Source of the DNA: Thiogranum sp. | Lineage (GTDB): Bacteria; Pseudomonadota; Gammaproteobacteria; DSM-19610 | Assembly: GCA_022340245.1 (NCBI GenBank) | Contig: JAJDOI010000075.1 | Span: 1 to 62,625 of the forward strand | Length of the DNA: 62,625 nucleotides | Direction of reading: 5' to 3' | Shown: positions 1 to 8,371 of the stretch, piece by piece | Position numbering within the stretch: position 1 is the stretch's first letter | How the letters are laid out: each line of letters begins with the position of its first letter | Translations under genes and position numbers: made by a program | Notes under the pieces: generated by a model | Told to the model about the DNA's origin: nothing | The model's database searches: none | Seen by the model: the letters and a program-made list of their open reading frames with translations, nothing else

Positions 1-5
1 GAGTT

Positions 6-446
6 ATGTTATTCGGACAGGATCGCGACCAGCTGCGCAGGGTCTACTGCGAGGCCTGGCAGCTGCAACGGCAGGGGCAGCCGCTGGAGCCGCTGCAGGC
101 GCAGATCGTTGCTGTCATCCAGCGCCACCCGGAATACCAGCCGTTGCTGGAAAACCCCGAACGGGCGCTGGGTCGGGAATATCTGCCGGAACTGGGTGAG
201 ACCAACCCGTTTCTGCATATGGGCATGCACCTGGCCATTCAGGAGCAGGTCAGCACCGACCGGCCCGCCGGAATCCGCGCGCTGTACCGCCGCCTCGCGG
301 CCGGATACCCCGACACCCACAGCCTGGAACACCGGCTGATGGAATGTCTCGCCGAGATGATCTGGCAGGCGCAACGCGACGGCGCACCCGCGGACGAACA
401 ACGTTACCTGGAATGTATCGGTGCCACTGCCAAGGAGGAGCAATGA
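6..446 (+). CDS. DUF1841 family protein
   Basis: A 146-residue soluble protein matching the DUF1841 family as I know it: an N-terminal FGQDRDQLRR-like start, a central TNPFLHMGMHLAI segment, a DRPAGIRALYRRL segment and a C-terminal helix rich in acidic and polar residues. The family has no established biochemical function; it is common in beta- and gammaproteobacteria. No signal peptide or membrane segment is visible. The start is the ATG six bases into the window, so most of the ribosome binding site is cut off, but the length fits the family. About 190 bases separate it from the copper-RiPP operon downstream, which has its own strong Shine-Dalgarno, so the two are probably separate units. 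Confidence 0.85.
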   Translation: MLFGQDRDQLRRVYCEAWQLQRQGQPLEPLQAQIVAVIQRHPEYQPLLENPERALGREYLPELGETNPFLHMGMHLAIQEQVSTDRPAGIRALYRRLAAGYPDTHSLEHRLMECLAEMIWQAQRDGAPADEQRYLECIGATAKEEQ

Positions 447-588
447 GACGTTCGGAATATGGGCTTTTCAGCCTCTCCCCGCACCGTTTCAGTTGCCGGG
501 GCGCCTTGTCGCGGAAACTTTTTCGATCCCGGCCTGTCAGACAAGCTGTCATCCGCCACGGGTGATGGTGTTACATGCCGGTTTACCT

Positions 589-603
589 GGTACCGAGGGT
601 ACC
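589..603 (+). promoter_or_regulatory. Paired GGTACC palindromes upstream of hvfA
   Basis: Two perfect GGTACC palindromes lie 9 bases apart (589-594 and 598-603), about 36 bases before the hvfA start. A loose promoter frame can be drawn around them: TTTACC at 582-587 and CATACC at 605-610 with a 17-base gap, which would place the pair in the spacer. That layout would suit a spacer-binding regulator, but the hexamers match the sigma-70 consensus poorly and no named operator is recognised. Function is inference only. Confidence 0.2.
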
Positions 604-638
604 GCATACCAAGATAGAGCCTTAAGGAGGCGTCCCCA

Positions 639-974
639 ATGACCAAAACAACCTTAGTGAAACCCCTGTCCGTTGCTATCGGTGCTGCATTTGTCGCGTC
701 GCTTGCCGGCACGACAGTTGCCAGCGCCGCTGACAACCCCTTCGGCATGTCCCAGCTGTCGAGCGGCTATATGGTCGCCGAGGAAGGCAAGTGCGGCGGG
801 AGCAAGGCGACTACTGAAGAAGCCAAGCCCGAAGGCAAGTGCGGTGCAACCAAGAAAACCGTCAAAGAAGGCAAGTGCGGTGAAGGTAAGTGCGGTGCCA
901 AGCGCGAAGCCCACGAGGGCAAGTGCGGCGGCGAGAAGAAACCCGCTGAAGGCAAGTGCGGCGCAAGCAAGTAA
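639..974 (+). CDS. hvfA: HvfA-type EGKCG-repeat copper-binding RiPP precursor
   Basis: A 111-residue secreted precursor. Residues 1-30 form a Sec signal peptide (Ala/Val-rich core, cleavage likely after ASA). The rest is low-complexity, rich in Lys, Glu and Gly, with six EGKCG pentads at residues 49-53, 65-69, 77-81, 82-86, 93-97 and 104-108. All six cysteines of the protein (52, 68, 80, 85, 96, 107) sit in these pentads. In the HvfA family a DUF692 enzyme converts such cysteines to oxazolone/thioamide pairs that bind copper; that activity here is inferred from the motif and the neighbours. An AAGGAGG Shine-Dalgarno lies just upstream, pointing to high expression. First gene of hvfABCD, 12 bases before hvfB. 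Confidence 0.9.
   Translation: MTKTTLVKPLSVAIGAAFVASLAGTTVASAADNPFGMSQLSSGYMVAEEGKCGGSKATTEEAKPEGKCGATKKTVKEGKCGEGKCGAKREAHEGKCGGEKKPAEGKCGASK
783..962 (+). repeat. Six imperfect 15-base repeats encoding EGKCG
   Basis: Each EGKCG pentad is encoded by nearly the same 15 bases (GARGGYAAGTGCGGY). Spacing between copies is irregular, at 16, 12, 5, 11 and 11 residues, and the third and fourth copies are directly adjacent. The high nucleotide identity suggests growth by duplication and a potential for copy-number change. Confidence 0.9.
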
Positions 975-986
975 TTCAGGCCTGCC

Positions 987-1847
987 ATGACGGATTCAAG
1001 CTATCCCGTTCATGGTGCCGGTCTGGGGCTGCGGCGGACCCTCATGGGTCCGCTCGTGGACCAACCGGCAGATCAGGTTGGCTTTTATGAAGTCGCACCG
1101 GAAAACTGGATCGGTGTCGGCGGACGACTTGGCAAGCAGTTGCGCGCTTTCACCGAGCGTCACCCCTTCGTCACGCACGGCCTGTCACTTTCGATCGGTG
1201 GCCCCGCTCCACTGGATGAAACTTTTCTGCACCGCCTCAAGCGTTTTCTCGACGAACACCGGATAAGCACCTACACCGAACACCTCAGCTATTGCGCCGA
1301 TGACGGGCACCTGTATGACCTGATGCCGATCCCGTTCACGGAGGAAGCCGTGAGGCACGTGGCCGAACGTATCCGCCGCACCCAGGATATCCTCGAGCGG
1401 CGTATCGCCATGGAAAACGTTTCCTACTACGCGGCACCCGGCAAACAGATGGAGGAAATCGACTTCCTCAACGCCGTGCTCGAAGAAGCCGATTGCCAGC
1501 TGTTGCTCGACGTCAACAATATCTACGTCAACAGTGTCAACCACCGCTACGACGCGGAAGAATTCCTTTGCGCACTGCCCGCCGAGCGGGTGGTGTATTT
1601 TCACATCGCCGGCCACTACAACGAGGCCGAAGACCTGATTGTCGACACCCACGGCGCCGATGTCATCGACCCGGTGTGGAACCTGCTCGACAAGGCGTAT
1701 GCCCGGTTCGGCGTGGTGCCGACGCTGCTGGAACGCGATTTCAACATACCGCCCCTGCCGCAGTTGTTGACCGAAGTTGACCGCATCGTCGACATCCAGA
1801 ACAGGCATACCGGAGCAAAAACCGCAGCCCATGTCCGCCATGGCTGA
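987..1847 (+). CDS. hvfB: HvfB/BufB-type multinuclear iron oxidase (MNIO, DUF692)
   Basis: A 286-residue TIM-barrel enzyme of the DUF692 (MNIO) family, cytoplasmic. Characterised members use two or three iron ions and oxygen to remodel cysteines in a partner peptide. Expected metal-ligand motifs are present: THGLSLS (His64), EHLSY (Glu98-His99), ENVS (Glu143), DVNNIYVN (Asp175), HIAGH (His206, His210), DTHG (Asp220, His222) and ERDFNIP near the C-terminus. Length is normal. It follows the EGKCG precursor by 12 bases and overlaps hvfC, so the substrate is almost certainly the neighbouring peptide. The ATG at 987 gives the expected N-terminus with the GLGLRR motif. Confidence 0.93.
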   Translation: MTDSSYPVHGAGLGLRRTLMGPLVDQPADQVGFYEVAPENWIGVGGRLGKQLRAFTERHPFVTHGLSLSIGGPAPLDETFLHRLKRFLDEHRISTYTEHLSYCADDGHLYDLMPIPFTEEAVRHVAERIRRTQDILERRIAMENVSYYAAPGKQMEEIDFLNAVLEEADCQLLLDVNNIYVNSVNHRYDAEEFLCALPAERVVYFHIAGHYNEAEDLIVDTHGADVIDPVWNLLDKAYARFGVVPTLLERDFNIPPLPQLLTEVDRIVDIQNRHTGAKTAAHVRHG

Positions 1848-2613
1848 ACCGGCCTTTATTCAGCAGCAGTATGCCTTTGCGGCGCATATCCGCGACCCGC
1901 GGCACAATGCCGCTCCGGCCGGCATCGAAGACCGCCGCATGGGCATCTATCGGGAACTGTTCTTCAACAATGTCGAAGGCTTTCTCGCCAGCAGTTTTCC
2001 CGTATTGCGTAAACTGATGGATGACCACAGCTGGCACGCCCTGGCACGCGACTTTTTCGCCGGCCACCGGTGTCACTCGCCGCTGTTTCTGGACATCCCG
2101 CGCGAGTTCCTCGACTACCTCGACGAGGAACGTGACGAGCAGGGAACCGACCTGCCTTTCATGCGCGAACTTGCCCATTACGAGTGGGTGGAACTCGCGC
2201 TGTCCGTCGCCGAGAACGACCAGGGCGCGCCGGTCGCCGTAGAAGGTGACCTGCTCGCCGGTCCACCGTTGCTGTCTCCGCTCGCCTGGCCCCTGGCCTA
2301 TCAGTACCCGGTGCACCGGATTAGCCCCGACTTCCAGCCCCGGGAGCCTGATCCACAACCGACCTACCTGCTGGTGTACCGCGATACGCGGGACGAAGTG
2401 GGATTCATCGAATTGAATCCGGTCAGCGCACGCCTGTTCTCGCTGTTGCAGGAACAGCCCGGGCACAGCGGCCGCGCCCAGTTGCAGCAGATCGCCGCCG
2501 AGCTGCGGCACCCCGACCCCGAACTGGTCATTCAAAGCGGCCACGCCATCCTCGATGAGTGGCGCCGTCTGGACATCGTGCGCGGCATCAGTCCGAACAG
2601 CCCCGAAAAGTAA
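1831..2613 (+). CDS. hvfC: HvfC/BufC-type partner protein (DUF2063)
   Basis: About 260 residues with the DUF2063 N-terminal domain ([13 protein letters not shown], then [24 protein letters not shown], residues about 10-60) and a more variable C-terminal half. In characterised MNIO pathways this protein forms a complex with the DUF692 enzyme and recruits the precursor's leader. The chosen start, ATG at 1831, overlaps the hvfB stop by 17 bases; a second in-frame ATG at 1840 is equally possible. The overlap argues for translational coupling with hvfB. No signal peptide, so it acts in the cytoplasm. Confidence 0.9.
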   Translation: MSAMAEPAFIQQQYAFAAHIRDPRHNAAPAGIEDRRMGIYRELFFNNVEGFLASSFPVLRKLMDDHSWHALARDFFAGHRCHSPLFLDIPREFLDYLDEERDEQGTDLPFMRELAHYEWVELALSVAENDQGAPVAVEGDLLAGPPLLSPLAWPLAYQYPVHRISPDFQPREPDPQPTYLLVYRDTRDEVGFIELNPVSARLFSLLQEQPGHSGRAQLQQIAAELRHPDPELVIQSGHAILDEWRRLDIVRGISPNSPEK

Positions 2614-2634
2614 CAACAAGCAAGGAGACACCGC

Positions 2635-3225
2635 ATGTATCCCCTCGTGCAACTGCAACGCCTGCTCGACACCACGCGCGCTTTTGATTTCCTCGGACCG
2701 CTGGCCCTGAGACTGTACCTGGTACCCGTCTTCTGGATGGCCGGAACCAAGAAGCTGGCCGATATGGACAGCATCATCGAATGGTTCGGCAACCCGGACT
2801 GGGGCCTGGGCCTGCCGTTTCCCGAAATCATGGCGTGGGCCGCGGCGCTCACCGAAGCCGGCGGTGCGGTGCTGCTGCTGATCGGTTTTGCGGTACGCTG
2901 GATTTCCGTACCGATGATGGTCACCATGGTCGTCGCTGCAGTCACCGTGCACTGGCCCAACGGCTGGCTGGCCATCGCCGAAGGCAGCGGTCCGTTCGCC
3001 ACCGAACGCACCATGGGCGCGGTGGAACGCCTCGACAGAGCCAAGGAAATCCTGCAAACCCACGGCAACTATGACTGGTTGACCCAGAACGGCAGCTTCG
3101 TGGTACTGAACAACGGTATCGAATTCGCCGCCACCTATTTCATCATGCTGCTGGTGCTGTTCTTCATTGGCGCGGGGCGCTTTTTCAGCATGGACTACTG
3201 GATCCGGCGGGCCTTCATGCGCTGA
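2635..3225 (+). CDS. hvfD: DoxX family membrane protein of the copper-RiPP operon (HvfD-like)
   Basis: A 196-residue inner membrane protein of the DoxX family with about four hydrophobic segments (around residues 20-40, 65-85, 90-110 and 160-180). DoxX proteins are regular members of HvfABC/BufABC operons, where their role is not settled; suggested roles are redox coupling or membrane assistance. A polar insert at about residues 120-155, between the third and fourth segments, is larger than in minimal DoxX proteins. AAGGAGA precedes the ATG at a good distance. Last gene of the hvf unit; the copper ATPase starts 85 bases further on. Confidence 0.85.
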   Translation: MYPLVQLQRLLDTTRAFDFLGPLALRLYLVPVFWMAGTKKLADMDSIIEWFGNPDWGLGLPFPEIMAWAAALTEAGGAVLLLIGFAVRWISVPMMVTMVVAAVTVHWPNGWLAIAEGSGPFATERTMGAVERLDRAKEILQTHGNYDWLTQNGSFVVLNNGIEFAATYFIMLLVLFFIGAGRFFSMDYWIRRAFMR

Positions 3226-3310
3226 TCGGATCGGGTCGGTTGACAGGCGGGAAGCGATTTACGCAACAGCGCTGCGCTTTCTTGCCCCTGGACTTGATTA
3301 TACTGTCCGT

Positions 3311-6061
3311 GTGTCTACCCAAACCCGACAATCCGGTTCGTCCCTGACGCCGGACAGCTACGAGCTGTCTATCGACGGTATGACCTGCCAGCACTGCGTG
3401 GCGCGCGTCGAAGCCGCCATCCTCGCCGTACCGGACGTGGTGTCCGCCGACGTGCAACTGGACGCCGGCCGGGCCACCGTTAGCGGCGGACTGCCCCACG
3501 AAGTCATCGCCGCGGTCGAAGCCGCGGGGTACGGCGCGCGCCCGCGCGCCCGGGAACCCGAAAGCTGCGAGCTGCCCGCGGCGCCGCCAGAGACCGGCTC
3601 GGCGGCCGCACAGGGCGGTTACCGTATCGACATCGACGACATGACCTGCGCCAGCTGCGTGGCGCGGGTCGAAAAGGCTGTTCTGGGCGTGGACGGCGTC
3701 CAGGACGCGTCGGCCAACCTGGTAGAGGGTGCCGCCTACGTCGTTGGCGGCGACCCGCAGCAGGTCGTTGACGCCATCGTCGACCAGGGCTATCCGGCGC
3801 GCAAAGCCGCCGTCAGCGTCAGTGGCAGCGCGACACTGGTGTTCGACAAGGCGTTGACCGACAATGCGCGGCAACGGGCGGAAACCCTGTTGCAGGACGT
3901 TGCCGCGGCAACCACGATCGACTGGCAGGACAACCGGCGCGGCCGGTTGACCGCCCGCGCCCACGCCGCCGACTACCTGCTGGCGCTGCGGCGCGCCGGA
4001 ATGCCTGCGGCATTCGTCGAAGTGACTGACGATCCCTACCTCGCGCAGGAACAACAGGCCCGGCTGAATATCCGCCAGGCGGTCAGGCGCGCCACGCTTG
4101 CTGGACTGGTTGGTTTCGGACTGATGGCGACGATGCTTGCGGGTGTGCTGCCCGGGGTCGAGTCCGGCACCGCGCTCACGGATCTGAGTGGCCGCGGATT
4201 CTGGCTCGTCACCGCCCTGATCTGTCTGTTCACCATGGCCTATAGCGGCCGCAGTTACTACGTGGGCGCCTGGAAACAACTCAAACATGCCCAGGCAAAC
4301 ATGGATACGCTGGTCGCCGTGGGTACCGCGGCGGCCTGGCTGGCCTCTGTGCTCCTGATTCTGGCGCCTGACTTTGTGCCCGCCGCACAGCGCCACCTGT
4401 ACCTGGAGACGTCGGTGCTGATTCTGGCCTTCCTGCAATTCGGCCATGCCCTGGAAGTCCGCGCCCGGGCGCGCACCGGCAGGGCCATCGGGGCGCTGGT
4501 CGAACTGGCGCCGAAAACCGCGCAGCTGATCCACAACGGCGAGGAACTCGAACTGCCGGTCTCGCTGTTGCAGCGGGGCGATCTGTTCCTGGTCAGACCC
4601 GGCCAGTCGGTCGCCACCGACGGCACAGTGGTCGAGGGCGCCTCGAACGTCGACGAATCCATGCTCACCGGCGAACCCCTGGCGGTCGCCAAAGGACCCG
4701 GGGACAGGATCACCGGCGCCACGATCAACCAGGCCGGCGCTCTGAAGGTGCGCGTCGAGCGCGTCGGTGATGACACCACCCTGGCGGGCATCATTCAGGC
4801 CGTCAAGCAGGCGCAAATGAGCAAGCCACCCATCGGCCGGCTGGTGGACCGTATCGCCGCTGTGTTCGTCCCGGTGGTGCTGCTGATCGCCGTGCTCACC
4901 TTCGCCGCGTGGTATGCCGCGGGCCCCGCGCCGCAACTGCCCTATGCACTGACCACGGCGATCGCCGTGCTGGTTATCGCCTGCCCCTGCGCCCTGGGGC
5001 TGGCAACACCGATTGCCATCATGGTGGGTATGGGCCGTGCCGCGCAGTTCGGCGTTCTCATCCGCAACGGCGATGCCCTGCAGTCGGCTGCCGGTATCAC
5101 CCACCTGGTGGTGGACAAGACCGGCACGCTCACCGAAGGACGGCCGCGCATTACGCAGGTCTATTGCGACGCGGGCGTCGAGGACGACCAGGCGCTCGGC
5201 TGGGCCGCCAGCCTGGAGAAACAATCCGAACACCCGCTGGCGCTGGCGGTTATCGAATCCGCGCAGGCACGCAACATCGCGCTGTTGCCGGTGGTGGATT
5301 TTCATGCCGAAGCCGGCCAGGGTGTGCAGGGTCGGCTGGAAGACCGCGAGATGTTCCTGGGGCGCCAGGAATGGCTTGAGGAACTGGGTATCCCCTGCGC
5401 CGAGGCCCTGCTTGAACAGGCCCGGCTCGCGGCCGGTGCAGGCGCCACCCCCATCTGGCTGGGCGACCGCCAGCGGGCTGTCGCGGTGCTCGCTCTGCGT
5501 GACCCGGTACGCACGGACACACTGGCGGCGCTGCAGGCGCTGAAACGCCGGGACATTGAAATTGTCATGTGTACCGGCGATCACCCCGATACCGCGCGTG
5601 CGGTAGCCGCAGAACTGGGTATCGACGCCGTTTACAGCCGCGTCATGCCGCAACACAAGGCCGATGTCGTGAAACATCTCCAGTCGCGGGGACGCAGCGT
5701 CGGTATGGTCGGTGACGGCGTCAACGACGCGCCGGCGCTGGCGCAGGCCGATGTCGGATTTGCCATCGGCAGCGGCACCGACGTGGCTATCGAAAGCGCC
5801 GACATCACGCTCGCGGGCAATTCACTCGCCAGTGTCGCCAGCGCCATCGCCCTGTCGCGCGCCACCGTGCGAAACATCAAGCAGAACCTGTTCGGGGCAT
5901 TCATTTACAATGTCACGGGCATCCCGCTGGCCGCCGGCATCCTCTATCCTGTGACCGGCTGGTTGCTCAGCCCGGTGTTCGCCAGCATCGCCATGGCGCT
6001 GTCTTCGGTCACCGTGGTCAGCAATGCCAACCGCTTGCGGTTGTTCAAACCCGTGGAGTAA
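3311..6061 (+). CDS. copA: Copper-exporting P1B-type ATPase CopA
   Basis: About 916 residues. Two N-terminal HMA domains carry CxxC (CQHC at Cys26/29; CASC at Cys113/116). Residues about 172-237 look like a third, degenerate HMA-like domain without cysteines. The P-type core follows: a TGEP actuator loop, transmembrane CPC (558-560), DKTGT phosphorylation site (Asp602), SEHP, TGD and GDGVND (801-806). CPC plus a C-terminal M..SS pattern indicates Cu(I) export to the periplasm. The frame is open back to 3167 inside hvfD. I chose GTG 3311 as the only start between the end of hvfD and HMA1; it lacks a clear Shine-Dalgarno, and a TATACT -10-like hexamer ends just before it. copZ starts on the base after the stop. 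Confidence 0.93.
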   Translation: MSTQTRQSGSSLTPDSYELSIDGMTCQHCVARVEAAILAVPDVVSADVQLDAGRATVSGGLPHEVIAAVEAAGYGARPRAREPESCELPAAPPETGSAAAQGGYRIDIDDMTCASCVARVEKAVLGVDGVQDASANLVEGAAYVVGGDPQQVVDAIVDQGYPARKAAVSVSGSATLVFDKALTDNARQRAETLLQDVAAATTIDWQDNRRGRLTARAHAADYLLALRRAGMPAAFVEVTDDPYLAQEQQARLNIRQAVRRATLAGLVGFGLMATMLAGVLPGVESGTALTDLSGRGFWLVTALICLFTMAYSGRSYYVGAWKQLKHAQANMDTLVAVGTAAAWLASVLLILAPDFVPAAQRHLYLETSVLILAFLQFGHALEVRARARTGRAIGALVELAPKTAQLIHNGEELELPVSLLQRGDLFLVRPGQSVATDGTVVEGASNVDESMLTGEPLAVAKGPGDRITGATINQAGALKVRVERVGDDTTLAGIIQAVKQAQMSKPPIGRLVDRIAAVFVPVVLLIAVLTFAAWYAAGPAPQLPYALTTAIAVLVIACPCALGLATPIAIMVGMGRAAQFGVLIRNGDALQSAAGITHLVVDKTGTLTEGRPRITQVYCDAGVEDDQALGWAASLEKQSEHPLALAVIESAQARNIALLPVVDFHAEAGQGVQGRLEDREMFLGRQEWLEELGIPCAEALLEQARLAAGAGATPIWLGDRQRAVAVLALRDPVRTDTLAALQALKRRDIEIVMCTGDHPDTARAVAAELGIDAVYSRVMPQHKADVVKHLQSRGRSVGMVGDGVNDAPALAQADVGFAIGSGTDVAIESADITLAGNSLASVASAIALSRATVRNIKQNLFGAFIYNVTGIPLAAGILYPVTGWLLSPVFASIAMALSSVTVVSNANRLRLFKPVE

Positions 6062-6271
6062 ATGATGAGTGAAACAATTCAGTTGAAAGTCGAGGGCATG
6101 ACCTGCATGCACTGCGTCGCTGCGGTACGCAAGGCGCTGGCCGCGGTTGACGGTGTCGAGGAGGTCGTCGACGTATCCCTGGAACCCGGCAGCGCCACGG
6201 TCCGGGGCAATGCCCGCGCAGAAGCGCTGATCGCGGCCGTCAAGGAAGCCGGCTATACGGCGTCGATCTGA
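6062..6271 (+). CDS. copZ: Copper chaperone CopZ-like (HMA domain)
   Basis: A 69-residue single HMA domain. The GMTCMHCVAAV segment carries the CxxC copper site (Cys16, Cys19), followed by the usual alternating ferredoxin-like secondary structure. It most likely passes Cu(I) to the HMA domains of CopA, whose stop codon immediately precedes this ATG, so the two genes are translationally coupled. Two in-frame ATGs (MM) open the gene. It is cytoplasmic, without a signal peptide. Unlike CopZ proteins with CxxC-S loops, position X2 is His, which is seen in other bacterial members. Confidence 0.9.
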   Translation: MMSETIQLKVEGMTCMHCVAAVRKALAAVDGVEEVVDVSLEPGSATVRGNARAEALIAAVKEAGYTASI

Positions 6272-6431
6272 ACCTGCCGACAGGCGGTCACCGCCTGCGG
6301 ACACACGAGCGCCGGGTGAGGTGCCACAATGCACCGGTTTCGTTCGGTACCCTGGTTTACGGAGTGACGCATTCCCCGCACCATGTTTCTCGCGCCGGTT
6401 GCACCGGGAGCACCGGGAGCACCCAAAGCGC

Positions 6432-8021
6432 CTACCAGAGCGGGGGGTTCAATACCGGCTGGGCGTTGCCGGTCGGTGGCGCTGCGGGCAGCTCGTTGGT
6501 GGCATCCTCGTCCAGCAGGCGTCCCCAGTCGGTACGCTGCATCATTTCCTTCTGGCGTTCCTGCGGGACAAAAGGCTGACCGGCACGAATCTCCCAGCCG
6601 CCGCCCAGCGCCTTGTATACCGCGACCAGGGCGCTGACCACTTCACCGCGAACGGTAGTATAGGCATCCTGCACCCGTAACAGAGTCTGCTGGGTGTCGA
6701 GCACCCGCTGGTAATCGACGGCACCCTCGCGGTACTGCACGAGTGCCAGGTCCACGGCACGCTGTGCGGCCGCGACGCTCTCGGCGAGGCGCGCACCCTG
6801 CTGCCGGCTGCCAACGTAGTTGCTCAGCCCATCCTCCACCTCGCGCGCCGCTTCCAGCACGGTGTTCTGGTAGTTGACGATCAGTGCCTCGAGGCGTGCG
6901 TCCTGAACACGCACGTGGTTTTTCAGGCGACCGTAGTTGAGGATATTCCAGGAGACCGAAGGACCGTAGCTATAGGCGAGACTGTCGCCGTCGAACAAAT
7001 CACCGAGATCACTCTGACCGGTGTTCGACGTCAATACCCCGAGTGAGCCGACCAGGGCAAAACGCGGGTAGAGATCCGACCTGGCGACACCGATCAATGC
7101 GCTCTGCGCGGCGGCCTGGAGCTCGGCACGGCGGATATCCGGCCGCCGGCGCAACAGCTCGGCCGGCATACCGACATCCATTGCCGCAGGGGGTTGTGGA
7201 AGACTGCCAGTCCCCTGGAGAATATCCTGCAGGTCGCCGGGAGGCATGCCGAGCAGCGTGCTGAGCGCGTGTTTGGACTGGCGGATGCGGCTCTCCAGCT
7301 GAGGCACGGTGGACTCGGTTGACTTCAGCAGGCTGAGCGCTTGCGCCGGGTCCAGCTCGCTGACCGCGCCGTTCTGGAAACGCACATCGGCAATCTTGTA
7401 ACTGCGCGCCTGGGTGACGGTGTTGTCCCTGGCAATTTTCAGGCGCTCCTCGAGGGTTCGCAATACCATGTAGGTGCGCGCCACTTCCGCGGTCAACGAC
7501 ACCAGCGCGCTGTCATAGTCTGCAATGGACGCACCCAGGTTGGCGCTGGCAGACTCGACGCCACGGCGGAAGCGACCCCAGAAATCCACTTCCCAGGCCG
7601 CGTCGACGCCCAGCCTGGCCTGGGTATAACTGTCATCGGTAAAGCTGGAAACAAAGTTGGGCGAATTCTCGCTCAGGCCCACACGGGTCAGGTTGCCGTT
7701 CAGTTGCTGACTCTGCGGATACTGTTGGCCGATGGCAATACCCAGCTGGGCGCGAGCCTCGAAGATACGCAGACCGGCGATCTGCAGGGGCAGATTCTGC
7801 CGGTAGGCCGACTCCACCAGCTTGTCGAGTACGGGATCATTGAAAATGGTCCACCAATCCTGTGATACCCGGCTGGTGTCAAGCGCCTGGCTTTGCTGGT
7901 TCCAGACTGCTTCGAGGTCAGCCGGCGGCGTTTTGAAATCCGGCCCCAGTGTGGTACAGGCGGATGACAATACAACGCCGGCACTCAGCGCAATCCGTAA
8001 ACACAACTTGGTCACTGGCAC
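6432..8021 (-). CDS. Outer membrane efflux lipoprotein, NodT/OprM (TolC-type) family
   Basis: A 529-residue outer membrane factor. A lipoprotein signal ends at LSSAC (Cys22). Two TolC-type repeats follow: the DWWTIFNDPVLDKL start, a VDAAWEVDFWGRFRRG segment at the periplasmic tunnel, the LLRRRPDIRRAE motif, and the second GPSVSWNILNYGRL segment. Such proteins form trimeric exit ducts for RND or ABC pumps. The start is GTG with AGGGGA at good spacing. No RND pump or membrane fusion protein is adjacent, so its partners are elsewhere. It converges on the copper export genes, which makes a Cus-like copper role possible but unproven. The C-terminal tail (about 55 residues) is Pro/Ala-rich and non-conserved in look. 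Confidence 0.9.
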   Translation of the reverse strand: MPVTKLCLRIALSAGVVLSSACTTLGPDFKTPPADLEAVWNQQSQALDTSRVSQDWWTIFNDPVLDKLVESAYRQNLPLQIAGLRIFEARAQLGIAIGQQYPQSQQLNGNLTRVGLSENSPNFVSSFTDDSYTQARLGVDAAWEVDFWGRFRRGVESASANLGASIADYDSALVSLTAEVARTYMVLRTLEERLKIARDNTVTQARSYKIADVRFQNGAVSELDPAQALSLLKSTESTVPQLESRIRQSKHALSTLLGMPPGDLQDILQGTGSLPQPPAAMDVGMPAELLRRRPDIRRAELQAAAQSALIGVARSDLYPRFALVGSLGVLTSNTGQSDLGDLFDGDSLAYSYGPSVSWNILNYGRLKNHVRVQDARLEALIVNYQNTVLEAAREVEDGLSNYVGSRQQGARLAESVAAAQRAVDLALVQYREGAVDYQRVLDTQQTLLRVQDAYTTVRGEVVSALVAVYKALGGGWEIRAGQPFVPQERQKEMMQRTDWGRLLDEDATNELPAAPPTGNAQPVLNPPLW

Positions 8022-8371
8022 TTGAGTCCCCTTCTTCCCGGCACAACTGAATCCATAGATTGACGGTTGAGAATATACACTACGTATTGCCGATCACTAA
8101 ACCGGACAAGCGCTCGTGCGCAGCGCGTGTGCCACCCATTAGCAGGCGATGCCAACCCAGGACCGCGGAAGCCGGACCCACACTGCCGACTCGGGCCCGC
8201 GTGCTTCAGGTTACCGCGACGTCGAGCACCCGGCCAGTGCCGATCGCCCCGCGCATGCCGGCAAACCCACTTCGAATATTTCTATTATTAACATTAATAG
8301 TATATTTTATAATATTGATATTATTATCTTTTATATAGATGTTAAAGTGAATTCTCAGGCGTCTGCCCGGG
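8022..8371. other. Intergenic region with a sharply AT-rich patch (about 8270-8352)
   Basis: These 350 bases lie upstream of the minus-strand outer membrane factor gene and downstream of the beta-barrel gene. The half nearest the efflux gene is ordinary GC-rich sequence. From about 8270 to 8352 the composition falls abruptly to nearly all A/T. It contains the inverted repeat CTATTA (8282-8287) / TAATAG (8295-8300) and a near-palindrome GATATTATTATC a little further on. No convincing gene is present; an open frame at 8060-8338 only ends in hydrophobic residues because AT-rich codons give them. Confidence 0.7.

Noticed and set aside
404-748. Minus-strand frame between DUF1841 and hvfA.
   Set aside because: Overlaps the hvfA signal peptide and has no family-like segment.
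1741-3063. Minus-strand open frame opposite hvfC/hvfD.
   Set aside because: No domain or ribosome binding site; overlaps three well-supported genes.
3240-3304. sigma-70 or CueR promoter for copA (TTGACA at 3240, TATACT at 3299).
   Set aside because: The hexamers are 53 bases apart, and no CueR-type dyad lies in a 19-base spacer; TATACT alone is not enough.
3215-5677. Very long open frame on the minus strand opposite copA (820 codons).
   Set aside because: Antisense shadow of copA caused by high GC in third positions; no recognisable domain, and copA is unmistakable.
8311-8330. Fur-like box in the AT-rich patch (TGATATTATTATC).
   Set aside because: It does not align with the 7-1-7 or 19-base Fur pattern beyond one half.
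8060-8338. Possible small membrane protein in the AT-rich intergenic region.
   Set aside because: The hydrophobic end arises because AT-rich codons encode Ile, Leu and Phe in any frame; the first two-thirds are random-looking.
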